From Haematobia irritans (lineage: Eukaryota; Arthropoda; Insecta; Diptera; Muscidae), in NCBI RefSeq assembly GCF_050003625.1, contig NC_134398.1:18302997-18366996 (forward strand): 64,000 nt of DNA, written 5' to 3'. How positions within the stretch are numbered: position 1 is the first letter of the stretch; each line of letters begins with the position of its first letter. A model generated the notes under the pieces. That model was not told where the DNA came from. It saw only the letters and a list, made by a program, of their open reading frames with translations, and searched no databases. Position numbers and translations under genes: made by a program. Below are positions 12,560 through 23,546 of the stretch, one piece after another.

Positions 12560-13512
12560 AAACGGAGCCTATTAGAGGAATAAATTTCATACCATACGTA
12601 TTTACTTGTTCATGTTTAAATTTCACTTCATTTCTTTTATTTTAATTTTGCATTGCCTGTTTCCTATTTTAGTTTTTAGTTTTTTTTATGCTCCCTTTTA
12701 TCTACGAACTATCAAAATATTTCCCATCAAATATGTCACAATATCTTTTACAGCTGCTGTAAAAGTTCAAATTTCAATTATTGGCAATTTCGTATAAAAT
12801 TTATTAAACATGGTTTTTGGTATTTTACGAAATATCTGAATTTCAGTCTTTTTCAGACAGATAACTTAATCCATGTCCTCGTATAGTATGCAAGCATATG
12901 GTTATGGGGGACCTAACCTGTTTGCCAGTCAATATGGAAATTGTGGTGGCCTATAGCTAAAGTGCTCCATAAAGCTCCATTAGCTGTAAATTTGTGTCTG
13001 TTTTGTTTCCCTCTTGTCCATGTATCCATATTTTGTTGTTGCGGGCTATAAAATAAATGTATTAAGATTTCGCCTAACTGATAATAGGATTTTGGCATAA
13101 TAAATCACACTGGTCCAAAACAGACAAAAATCTCATACAATTGGACACTAGAACGTCCACATATTGTTGTGGCTTCACACCATTCGCAATGTGCATATTT
13201 GTGAATACTTGCAATCGATAGGTGGATATGTAGAGTTAAAGTAGGAGTACCTAAAAAAATATATATAGAAAAAAAAACCAGCAGCCATAAAGTGTTGAAA
13301 AAATTAAATAACAATTAAATTTTTATATTGATTAAATTCAAGAGAGAAAATTGAAAAACAACCGGTGATTGTTTAAATGGTTGATGGTGTTTGTGAGTTT
13401 ATTTTTTGAATTTTGGTAATTTTTCTGGGAAATATATTTGGTTTGCCATGCTATTGGTGGCATTTCGAAATATTGGCTGATATTTAAGACTTAGAATCAT
13501 ATATAAAACAAA
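12560..13512. other. No gene recognised; single-copy-looking DNA
   Basis: AT-rich non-repetitive sequence without a convincing open frame, splice structure or element ends. It lies between a SINE and a B-family head. Confidence 0.5.
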
Positions 13513-13758
13513 AACACGTAAGGAAAGTCTAAAATCGGGCGTAGCCGATTACCCCGCACCGCTTTGAAGGTCGACATTTTCCATACCATGTCAAATACGT
13601 CTAATATATTGGGTGCTATATATAAACGTTTTTGTTCCCATATACGTATATTTAATTCTGACTCGGTCTAAAAAAAATTTGTTACACTTCTCCGAAATCT
13701 AAAGACTTAAAATTTAAGTCGGCTTATGCCCTGGGGTGGAACACTATGTTAGTAAAAA
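13513..13758 (+). mobile_element. B-family head fragment, joined to an A element
   Basis: CACGTAAGGAAAGTCTAAA, the hairpin AATCGGGCGTAGCCGATT and ACCCCGCACCGC mark a diverged B head. It runs to GGAACACTATGTTAGTAA and is then replaced by the head of an A element. The modules and tail of this B copy are not found downstream. Confidence 0.7.
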
Positions 13759-13963
13759 ACAAGTATATACGGCCGTAAGTTCGGCCAGGCCGAAGCTTAT
13801 GTACCCTCCACCATGGATTGCGTGGAAACTTCTAATGGAGACTGTCATCCACAATCGAATTACTTGGGTTACGGTAACACTTGCCGATGGCAAGGTAACT
13901 TAAAACTTCCTAACACCGTCTTCTAAATTGCTAGGTAGTCCATACGTAGTATATATTAAACTA

Positions 13964-14304
13964 GAGAGCCACCGTGGTGCAATGGTTGCATGCCCGCCTT
14001 GCATACACAAGGTCGTGGGTTCGATTCCTGCTTCGACCGAACACCAAAAAGTTGTTCAACGGTGGATTATCCCACCTCAGTAATGCTGGTGATATTTCTG
14101 AGTGTTTCAAAGCTTCTATAAGTGGTTTCAGTGCAATTAGGAACACCTTTCGGACTCGGCTAAAAAAAGGAGGTCCCTTGTCATTGAGCCTAACATGGAA
14201 TCGAGCAGCACTCAGTGATAAGAGAGAAGTTCACCAATGTGGTATCACAATAGACTGAATAGTCTAAGTGAGCCTGATACATCGGGCTGCCACCTAACCT
14301 AACC
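13964..14304 (+). mobile_element. tRNA-derived SINE, full length
   Basis: A box TGGTGCAATGG, B box GGTTCGATTCC, body, and tail CCTAACCTAACC. A 14-bp target duplication TATATATTAAACTA lies at 13950-13963 and 14305-14318. It sits inside the head of an A element, so it arrived after that element. Confidence 0.92.
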
Positions 14305-14339
14305 TATATATTAAACTAAAAAAGGCCGATTAAATACGT

Positions 14340-15450
14340 ATATAATTAAGTTTGACAAAATTTTGTATAGAAATCAAATTTTGATTAAAGTTTCTATAGA
14401 AATAAACTTATGACGAAATAAAATTTTGACAACATTTTCTATAGAAATAAAATTTCAACAACATTTTCTTTAGAAATAAAATTTTGTCAAAATTTTCTAT
14501 AGAAATAAAATTTTGTCAAAATTTTCAATAGAAATAAAATTTTGACAAAATTTTCGATAGAAATAAAATTAATAAATAAATAATAAAATTTTGACAAAAT
14601 TTTCTATAGAAATAACATTTTGACAAAATTTTCTATAGAAATAAAATTTTGACAAAAATTTCTATAGAAATAAAATTTTGTCAAAATTTTCTATAGAAAT
14701 TTCTATAGAAATAAAATTTTCACAAAAATTTTTTATAGAAATAAAATTTCAACAAAATTTTCTATAGAAATAAAATTTTGTCAAAATTTTCTATAGAAAT
14801 AAAATTTTGACAAAAAATTCTATAGAAACAAAATCTTGACAAAATTTTCTATAGAAATAACATTTTGACAAAATTTTCTATAGAAATAAAATTTTGACAA
14901 AAGTTTCAATAGAAATAAAATTTTGTCAAAATTTTCTATAGAAATAAAATTTTGTCAAAATTTTCTATAGAAATAAAATTTTGACAAAAATTTCTATAGA
15001 AATAACATTTTGACAAAATTTTCTACAGAAATAAAATTTTGACAAAATTTTCTATAGAAATAAAATTTTGTCAAAATTTTCTATAGAAATAAAATTTTGT
15101 CAAAATTTTCTATAGAAATAAAATTTTGTCAAAATTTTCTATAGAAATAAAATTTTGTCAAAATTTTCTATAGAAATAAAATTTTGCCAAAATTTTCTAT
15201 AGAAATAAAATTTTGACAAAAATTTGTATAGAAATAAAATTTTGACAAAATTTTCTATAGAAATAAAACGTTGATAAAATTTTCAATAGAATTAAAATTT
15301 TGACAACATTTTCTATTGAATTAAAATTTTGACAATATTTTCTATAGAAATAAAATTTTGTCAAAATTTTGTATAGAAATAAAGTTTGACAAAATTTTCT
15401 ATAGGAATAACATTTTGAAAAAAATTTTCTATAGAAATAAAATTTTGTTA
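14340..15450 (+). repeat. 29-bp satellite array inside an A element
   Basis: About 38 units of TTTCTATAGAAATAAAATTT plus TG(A/T)CAAAAT; from 15060 to 15190 the 29-bp spacing is regular (for example CTATAG at 15081 and 15110). It is bounded by A head sequence on the left and A module sequence (GATATGGTCCAATTTTTGTG) on the right. Confidence 0.95.
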
Positions 15451-15479
15451 GATTATTTTTGGTTCGAAAGGCAACCATG

Positions 15480-16640
15480 ATTATGAACCGATATGGTCCA
15501 ATTTTTGTGTGATTGGGGATCGGCTATATATAACTATATACGGATATAGACCAAATTTGGCTTGGTTATTGGCGGCCACATACTAACACCACGTTCAAAA
15601 TTTCAACCGGATCGGATGAATTTTGCTACTCCAAGAGGCTCCGGAGGACAAATCTGGGGATCGGTTTATATGGGGGCTATATATAATTATGGACCGATAT
15701 GGACCAATTCTTGAATGATTGTTAGAGACCACATACTAACACCACGTTCCAAATATCAACCGGATCGGCTGAATTTTGCTCCTCCAAGAGGCTCCGGAGG
15801 ACAAATCTGGGGATCGGTTTATATGGGGGCTATATATAATTATGGACCGATATGGACCAACTTTAGTGTGGTTGCTAGAGACCATATACTAACACCACGC
15901 ACCAAATTTCAACCGGATCTGATGAATTTTGCTCCTCTAAGAAGCTCCGGAGGTCAAATCTAGGGGATGGGTTTATATGGAGGCTATATATAATTATGGA
16001 CCGATATGGACCAATTCTTGCGTGTTTGTTAGAAACCACATACTAACACCACGTTCCAAATTTCAACCGGATCGGATGAAATTTGCTTCTCTTAGAGGCT
16101 CCGTAAGCCAAATCGGGGGATCGGTTTATATGGAGACTATATATAATTATGGATCGATGTGGACCAATTTTTGCATGGTTGTTAAAGACCATATACTAAC
16201 TCCATGTACCAAATTTCAACAGGATCGGATAAGTTGTGCTCCTGCAAGAAGCTCGGGAGGTCAAATCTGAGGATGGGTTTATACGGGGGCTAAATATAAT
16301 TATGGACCGATATGGACCAATTTTGGCGTTGTTGCTAGAGATCATATACTAACACCACGTACCAAATTTTAACCGGATCGGATGAATTTTGCTCCTCTAA
16401 GAAGCTCTGGATGTCAAATCTGGGGATCGGTTTATATTGGGGCTATATATAATTATGCTCCGATATGGACCAATTTTTGCATGGTTGTTAGAGACTATAT
16501 ACTTACACCATGTACCAAATTTCAGCCAGATCGGATGAAATATGCTACTCTTATAGGCTCCGCAAGCCAAATCTGGGGGTGCGTTTATATGGGGGCTATA
16601 CGTAAAAGTGGACCGATATGGCCCATTTGCAATACCATCC
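15480..16640 (+). repeat. 153-bp (51-codon) tandem modules of an A element
   Basis: Seven to eight modules starting at GATCGGTTTATATGGGGGC. Read in one frame each encodes 51 residues of the form MGAIYNYGPIWTNF... KFQPDRMNFAPPR...GQIWGSVY. The final module switches to the MGAIRKSGPIWPICNTI variant that always precedes the tail. Period 3n keeps the frame open; I see no start context or conserved domain arguing for a real protein. Confidence 0.85.
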
Positions 16641-16844
16641 ACCCTACATCAATAACAAGTCGATAGCTCGTTTCGTTCGGAAGTTAGCGTGATTTCAACA
16701 GACGGAAGGACATGCTTAGATCGACTAAGAATTTCATCACGACCCAGAATATTTATATTTTATGGGGCCTTAGAGCAATATTTCGATATGTTACAAACGG
16801 AATGACAAAGTTAATATACCCCCATCCTATGGTGGAGGGTATAA

Positions 16845-18517
16845 CAAGTATATATAAATACCCACCAACATGAATCAAATGTTGTTGTTTCCTTTGAAAT
16901 TTCCAGGGGGTCCGATGACACATATTTTCCCATGCACATCAGTTCAACCACTACGCTTCCCGAAGATAAATATAAAGATTTTACCAATGAAGACTAGATC
17001 ATATTCTGGATTTATAAGAAACATTTTTGTTTGAGTTTTAGACGAATCATAAACATCTCTTGTAAGTGTGCAAGAAAATTATGAAATACCGCCTTGATTT
17101 GAAATCTAAAATCTGTAAATTTTTATCCCAATTATTTAAATGATTACGGGAAGCAAAATCTGAAAATTTTACATTCAGATTCAAGCAATTTTCATGATCA
17201 ATGTACTTTCTGTAACCCCTAGATCTGAAATCGGTCTATATGGAGGCCTAAACAAATGGACCGATAAAAACTAAATCATACGCAATTTTTTGTGGGTATA
17301 AAATGCCAGCATATTTTCAACTTGTGGCAAATGGGATAAAGGCTACAATTTCTAGAAGCCGTAGGAGTTAAATAGGGAGATCGGTCTAATGGTGGCTATG
17401 CCAAAAACATGGAGGGATACACACAATATTCAGCACACCTCATTTTAGTTCTAGAATCTAGACCCCAAATTGGAGGGCTGGTTTATAAGGGGGCTATATC
17501 AAAAACTGTACCGATACACAATATATTCTCCATAGCTCTTTATGGTCCTAGAATACCTATAGAGTTTCAACTTCAGGTAAATTGGATAAAAACTACGGAT
17601 TTCAAAATCCCAAGAAGTAAAATCAGAACATCGGTCTATATGGGGTTGGGAGCCACTGTGGTGCAAGGGTTAGCATGCCCGCCTTGCATACACAAGGTCG
17701 TGGGTTCGATTCTTGCTTCGACCGAACACCAAAAAGTTTTTCAGCGGTGGATTATCCCACCTCAGTGACATTTCTGAGGGTTTCAAAGCTTCTCTAAGTA
17801 GTTTCACTGTAATGAGGAACACCGTTCGGACTCGGCTATAAAAAGGAGGTCCCTTGTCATTGAGCTCAACATGGAATCGGGCAGCACTCAGTGATAAGAG
17901 AGAAGTTCACCAATGTGGTATCACAATGGACTGAATAGTCTAAGTGAGCCTGATACATCGGGCTGCCACCAAACCTAACCTAATCTATGGAAGCTATATC
18001 AAAACATGGACACATGGAAAAATTACGGATTCTAGAAGCCCAAGAAGTAAAATCGCGAGATCGATCTATATGGGGGCTATATCAAAACATGGACCGATAC
18101 CCACCGTATTCGGTACACCTCTTTATGGTCCTAGAATACCTCTAGATTTCCACTTTTAGGCATATTGGATAAAAACTACGGTTTCTATAAGCCCAAGACC
18201 CCAAAACGGGGGATCGGTTTATATGGGAGCTATATCAAAACTTGGACCGATATAGCCCATCTTCGAATGTGGCCTGCGTGCAGACAAAAGGCGATTCTGT
18301 GCCATATTTCAGGACGATAGTTCTATTATTGAAGACTGTAGCGTGATTACAACAGACAGACAGACGGCCAGACGGACATGCTTATATCGTCTTAGAATTT
18401 CTGCCTGATCAAGAATATGTATACTTTTTATTGTCGGAAATCGATATTTCGATGTGTTACAAACGGAATGACAAACTTATTATACCCCCGTCATCATTCT
18501 ATGGTGGTGGGTATAAA
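16845..18517 (+). mobile_element. C-family element, complete, with nested SINE
   Basis: The head ACAAGTATATATAAATACCC is followed by ACCAACATGAA. A non-modular part (16870-17220) precedes tandem 153-bp modules (CGGTCTATATGGGGGCTATA, then TCCTAGAATACCTCTAGATT). A CAGACAGACGGCCAGACGG run near 18354 and the tail hairpin ATACCCCCGTC/GGTGGTGGGTAT end it. The head motif TACCCACCA is complementary to the tail. A SINE splits one module at 17648-17980. Confidence 0.75.
17648..17980 (+). mobile_element. tRNA-derived SINE, nested in a C element
   Basis: A box TGGTGCAAGGG (one change from other copies), B box GGTTCGATTCTT (final C to T), tail CCAAACCTAACC. A short segment around AATGCTGGTGA is missing compared with other copies. 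Flanks contain TCTATATGG on the left and TCTATGG on the right, an imperfect target duplication, so this copy looks older. Confidence 0.85.
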
Positions 18518-19552
18518 AAAATATTATTGGCACCAATTCTAAATTCAATAGATCAAAATGCTTTTGTAAGCTTGTAAACAATACAAGCCGAGCGGTTAGA
18601 GGTATCTCTTAACCTCTAAACCGCTTAGCATACATATTAGCCACACTGTACTTTACATTTTAGGGTACATTTGATTCATTTTAACCCAATTTTGGGATCA
18701 CTTGATATTTTTTTTTTATCAAAAAACCTAGCGACTTAGTGAACTGGAATTGTATTAACAGAATCTTAAATACTGACAACTTGAATTGTAATCAAGTTTT
18801 TTTTTGTTTTTCTTGCTATTTCTCTTTATCCGGGGAGTAATGTTAGCCATAAATTAAGTGGGTTGGTAGTAGAGCTTTAACTAGTTCTCCACACACTACT
18901 CTCCATATGGCGGTCCACCTCTTTTGCTATTGGCATTTATGATAATGGACGGACGGACATAGTTTTTTTCGTTTTTTGAAAATTACTCCCAAAGATTTAT
19001 GTACGCCTTGCTCAACATATGTAGCGTAGCTTGTATGCTTATTCAGTTCAATTGAGCCTTAGTTGTTAGCCACCAAGTGATTTGAAATTAAGACTCACCA
19101 TATATGGGTTTCAAAGTGGTCCGTTTCTGTTTTCGTTTTTTCATTTCTTTTTTTTGAGAATTTATCCAAAGCTGGTGACATTATTAATTATTTGTTTATT
19201 TATTTTTTACCACTGAAGATAATAAATGACAGAGAGCACAAATTACGTCTGGTTTATTGTGGTGATTGTTTTGATTTCATTTATTACAGATTAAGTTATT
19301 ACTCAGCTTTTTGGGTCGGACCTTATGTTCGCTGTCTTCAGTTACAAGAGAGTGGTCATCCGATAATACAGGCAAAGAAAATTTCCTTCAAATTTAAGCC
19401 CATAAAAACCGACCTTCCCGATTCGATTTCTTTAGAATCTACACTGACAAAAATATTGGCCTAATATAAAAGATTATGCAATCAAAATTTTAGGACAAAC
19501 AATTTACACAATATAAAGTAATTTTTTTTTTAATAAAGCAAATTTAATAGAA
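18518..19552. other. No gene recognised; single-copy-looking DNA
   Basis: AT-rich sequence with long T runs near 18708, 18798 and 19150. An open frame at 19192-19464 begins with a TATTT-rich stretch and shows no recognisable domain. No element ends were seen. Confidence 0.45.
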
Positions 19553-20590
19553 ACAAGTATAAACGACCATAAGTTCGGCCAGGCCGAATCTTATGTACCC
19601 TCCACCATGGATTGCGTGGAAACTTCTACGAAAGACTGTCATCCACAATCGAATTACTTGGGTTGTGGTATCTTAAATCCTTTTCTGAACTGTGAGTTAG
19701 TCCATAGGTGGTATATATTAGACAAAAAGGTATGTAAGTCTACAAATAATTACGAATCGATATGGACTTTTGCACGGTACGTAGGGAGCCAGAATTGAAA
19801 TATGGGGGTCGCTTATATGGGGCTATATACAATTATTGATATGAACCAATTTTTGTGTGATTGGGGATCGATTTATCTGAGGGCTATATATAACCATAGA
19901 CCGATATGGACCTAGTTAAGCATGGTTGTTAACGGCCATATACTAGCACAATGTACCAAATCTCAACTGACTCGGATGAAATTTGCTCCTCCAAGAGGCT
20001 CCAAAAACAAATATCGGGATCGGTTTATATGGGGGCTATATATGATTGTGGACTGATATGGACCACTTTTGGCATGGTTGTCAAATATCATATACTACCA
20101 CCACGTACAAAATTTAAACCAGATCAGATGAATTTTGCTTCTCCAAAAGGCACCGGAGGTCAAATCTGGGGAAAGGTTTATATGGGTGCTATATATAATT
20201 ATGGACTGATATGACCAATTCCTGCATGGTTGTTGATACCATATACATCAACCGAATCGGATGAATTTTGCTCTTCCAAGGGGCTCCGGAGGTCAAATCT
20301 GGGGATCGGTGGCCAATTTTTGCATGGCCATTAGAGGCCATATACCAAATTTCAACCGGATCGGATGAAATTTGCATCTCTTAGAGGTTCCGCAAGCCAA
20401 ATCGGGGGATCGGTTTATATGGGGGCTATATATAATTATTGACCGATGTGGACCAATAGTTGTTAGAGACCATATACTACCACCATGTACCAAATTTCAG
20501 CCGGATCGGATGAAATTTGCTTCTTTTAGAGCAATCGCAAGCCAAATTATATGGGGCTATACGTAAAAGTGGACCGATATGGAACAATTT
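19553..20590 (+). mobile_element. A-family element, 5' and middle part, ending at an inversion junction
   Basis: The head (ACAAGTATAAACGACCA, TTCGGCCAGGCCGAA, TACCCTCCACCATGG) is followed by about six degenerate 153-bp modules and the terminal GGCTATACGTAAAAGTGG module variant. Instead of continuing to the tail, the sequence turns back on itself at 20583-20592. Confidence 0.75.
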
Positions 20591-20684
20591 TTCCATATCG
20601 GTCCACTTTTACGTATAGCCCCCATATAAACGGACCCCCAAATTTGGCTTGCGATTGCTCTAAAAGAAGCAAATTTCATCCGAT
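20505..20684. repeat. Inverted-repeat junction between two A copies
   Basis: Left arm about 20505-20582 and right arm 20593-20684 are reverse complements around a ~10-bp spacer (GATATGG AACAATTTTT CCATATC). The right arm keeps about 14 bp (around AAACGGACCCCC) that the left arm has lost. It marks a head-on join of the last modules of two A elements. Confidence 0.85.
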
Positions 20685-20988
20685 TTAATATTATAAAAAT
20701 ATTGTATACATACCTACGCATAAATAAAATTTTCTACACATGAGATTATATGAATATTTTTTTTTAAGTTGAACCCCCCCCCCACCAAATAAAATCCTGG
20801 CTACGGCCTTGGCCCCCATATAAATCGATTCACAGATTTGTCCTCCGGAGCCTCTTGGAGGAGCAAAATTCATCCGATCCGGTTGAAATTTGGAACATGG
20901 TGATAGAATGTGGTCTCTAACAAACACGACAGAATTGGTCCATATCGGTCCATAATTATATATAGCACCCATATAAACCGTTCTCCAT

Positions 20989-21642
20989 ACTGAAAAAAAA
21001 GCATACTCGGTTCCAAAGATTTTGTCTTTACTTTAAAAAATTTGGTATTGATTCCGAGCCAAAGAAGCGGAAAATACAAGTAAGGACACTTTTAAGACAC
21101 AATTCCCTTTTAAATTTTGGTTTTGTGTACTTGCTTCTAGGAAGCAAATTTTAATTTTTCGCTTTCTCAGCTTTTTGTCTTCATATGCTATCTAAGTCCT
21201 TTAAAAACGAGTTAACGGCAACTTTATTTTCCAAATTAGAACTCGACTTCCAGTAGAAATTATGCTATGTTTGAAGTAAAAAACTTCTTTAAAATAAAGT
21301 TTTGAAAAACATGTCCTATATTTGAAAGATTTTTTGCTTTGTAGTCAAGATGCAAAAAGACAACAAATTTAAAGACAATTTCATTAAATTTAAAGAATTT
21401 TTCTGAATTATTAAAGTCAAGTTGACCTTAGCCTATAAATTTTTTCTTTCATGTTAAGATACCCATTTTTAAGTCAAATCACTTAATTATAAGGACAATA
21501 CGATTTCATTGAAAAGTTTATCGACTTTTGGACAAGGAAAATAACTTTATTTTAGAGAAATGCGTCTTCTATGCTAAGCAAAATTGTATTCGTATTTTAA
21601 AGACATGAAATCTTTGACCTCACGACAATATTTTTTTCAGTG
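20989..21642. mobile_element. CACTG-type MITE, copy 1
   Basis: About 655 bp bounded by (C)ACTGAAAAAAAA and TTTTTTTCAGTG. Two further near-full copies lie at 46636-47291 and 52533-53188, similar along their whole length. No open frame is shared. Here the terminal C has become T, and CA flanks both sides, in line with a 2-bp target duplication. It interrupts an A module. Confidence 0.85.
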
Positions 21643-21829
21643 CAGATTTGATCTCCGGAGCCTCTTGGAGGAGCAAAATTCATCCGATCCGGTTGAAATA
21701 TACAACGTGTTGTTAATATAAGGCCGCTAATAACCATGCCAAAATTGGTCCATATCGGTCATCACACAAAATTGGTCCATATCGGTTTATAATCATGGTT
21801 GCCACTCGAGCCAAAAATAATCTACCAAA

Positions 21830-22170
21830 ATTTTATTTTTATAGAAAACATTGTCAAAATGTTATTTCTATAGAAAATTTTGTCAAAATTTTATTTCTAT
21901 AGAAAATTTTGTCAAAATTTTATTTCTATAGAAAATTTTGCCAAAATTTTATTTCTATAGAAAATTTTGTCAAAATTTTATTTCTATAGAAAATTGTTTC
22001 CAAATGTTATTTCTATAGAAAATTTCGTCAAAATTTTACTTCTATTGAAAATTTTGTCAAAATTTTATTTCTATAGAAAATTGTTTCCAAATGTTATTTC
22101 TATAGAAAATTTTGTCAACATTTTACTTCTATAGAAAATGTTTTCAAAATTTTATTTCTATAGAAACTTT
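21830..22170 (-). repeat. 29-bp satellite array inside a reverse A element
   Basis: About 12 units reading TTTCTATAGAAAATTTTGTC on the plus strand, inverted in step with the orientation of its host element. It lies between the A head (right) and A modules (left), the expected place. Confidence 0.93.
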
Positions 22171-22368
22171 AAACTTAATTATTTATATACGAATTTAATC
22201 GGCTTTTTTAGTTTAATATATACCACGTATGGACTATGTGGTATATATTACGGTGTTAGGAAGTTTTAAGATACCTTGCCATCGGCTTCAGAAAAAGTTT
22301 CTACGCAATCCATGGTGGAGGGGTACATAAGCTTCGGCCTGGCCGAACTTACGGCCGTATATACTTGT

Positions 22369-23275
22369 TTTTTTTTTTTTTTTTTTTTTTGGAAACCATG
22401 TAAAATTTTTGTTGCAAACATGTTGTTTCAGCTACCTCAACTATGAAACCAAAATGTTCTCCATTCAAAACAATAAACTCTGACGTATATTACTTTAGGT
22501 GCTTAGCAATTTCCTATCAATCAATGGGAAATGATACTGAATTCATGCATCCCACAAGAGCACCCCATTTGCTCGAAACGAATATGAAAAACTTTATGAT
22601 ACATTTTTTTGTGGTAATAAACAGTTCTTAAATTTACTAGCCTTAAGTGAAGTAGTAAATGTGGGAGTATTCTGTTTCACATTTTTTCAGATTCCAACAA
22701 AAATTGGATTTCTCTACCTCAACCCAAAAACAACGGAAGTCCATATAGTTTGTAATATTTTTTGCAATTACCCTATTGATTTGCTGATTGATTTTTATAG
22801 AGTAAATGGTTGTATGTCGATGGGATAAATGTTTCTGTTCATTCATCCGTATTATTTTCAATAACAATTTTCTCATAATGAAGTTTCTTGGAAGTAAATT
22901 AATTGTTATTGGTTTGTTTTGGATTGCTATGAAATAGGGGCCTCATTGATAGATAAGTTTATGAAGGGCCACCTAAATTGCAATTAATTGTTATGATGCA
23001 ATTCAAAACAGAATAGTTTGCAAAAATAAATACATCTTTCGGGTGTATTCAAGGACTAAAGGAAAGTGAAGTATAGACGTCTATACTATAATGCTAGCTA
23101 AATATATTGAATTGGTTGCCCCATTTAAATTAAATACTTTTGTGCAAAGTCTTTCCTAATATGGGGGATATTTTGCACTTTTATCCATACCAATAACATC
23201 GACCATGTACATACGGTTCCCAAAATACAGACTATTGCATTTTCTTTGTGTTGCGGGTTCAAGATGTTTTCTTCT
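22369..23275. other. No gene recognised; single-copy-looking DNA
   Basis: It begins with a T homopolymer (22369-22390) and continues as AT-rich sequence without convincing coding frames. An open frame of 62 codons at 22443-22631 has no recognisable features. Confidence 0.45.
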
Positions 23276-23400
23276 GACTAACGATTTTTGGTGTTGATTC
23301 CGAGCCACAGATGCGGAGAATTGAAATAGGTATAATTTTAATACACAATTCGTTTTAAAATTTGAGTTGTGCGTACTTGTTTCTAGAATACAAATATCAA
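23276..23400 (+). mobile_element. Fragment of the CACTG-type MITE
   Basis: Diverged match to the left part of the MITE at 20989-21642: TTGGTGTTGATTCCGAGCCA, GATGCGGAGAAT, ACACAATTCG.TTTTAAA, and GTACTTGTTTCTAG. Both termini are lost. Confidence 0.65.
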
Positions 23401-23546
23401 TTTATTGGATTTCAATTTTTGCATGTTTGTTAGAGACCACATTAAAACCATGTACTAAATTTCATCCGGATCGGATGAGATATGCTTCTCTTAGAGGAAC
23501 CTGGCTTGCGGTTTCGATCTGGGGGTGAGTTCATATGGGGGCTATA

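Larger units (their letters stand above)
13759..16844 (+). mobile_element. A-family element, complete, with internal 29-bp satellite
   Basis: Order: A head (ACAAGTATATACGGCCG, TTCGGCCAGGCCGAA, TACCCTCCACCATGG) at 13759-13963; nested SINE 13964-14304; rest of head; 29-bp array about 14340-15450; 153-bp modules about 15480-16640; a short GACGGA run near 16700; 3' hairpin ATACCCCCATCC/GGTGGAGGGTAT at 16816-16842. This is the clearest copy showing that the 29-bp satellite is an internal part of the element. Its tail abuts the head of a C element. Confidence 0.8.
20811..22368 (-). mobile_element. A-family element, reverse, 5' end and middle present
   Basis: On the minus strand: head (ACAAGTATATACGGCCG, palindrome TTCGGCCAGGCCGAA) at 22368-22170, 29-bp array 22170-21830, 153-bp modules from 21790, interrupted by a CACTG MITE at 20989-21642. 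It ends without a tail near 20811, next to a C-rich stretch (ACCCCCCCCCC at 20774-20786). A T run of about 25 lies immediately outside the head. Confidence 0.75.

Noticed and set aside
13974..14050. tRNA gene
   Set aside because: A and B boxes are present, but the sequence cannot close an acceptor stem and is followed by a SINE body, CCTAA tail and target duplication.
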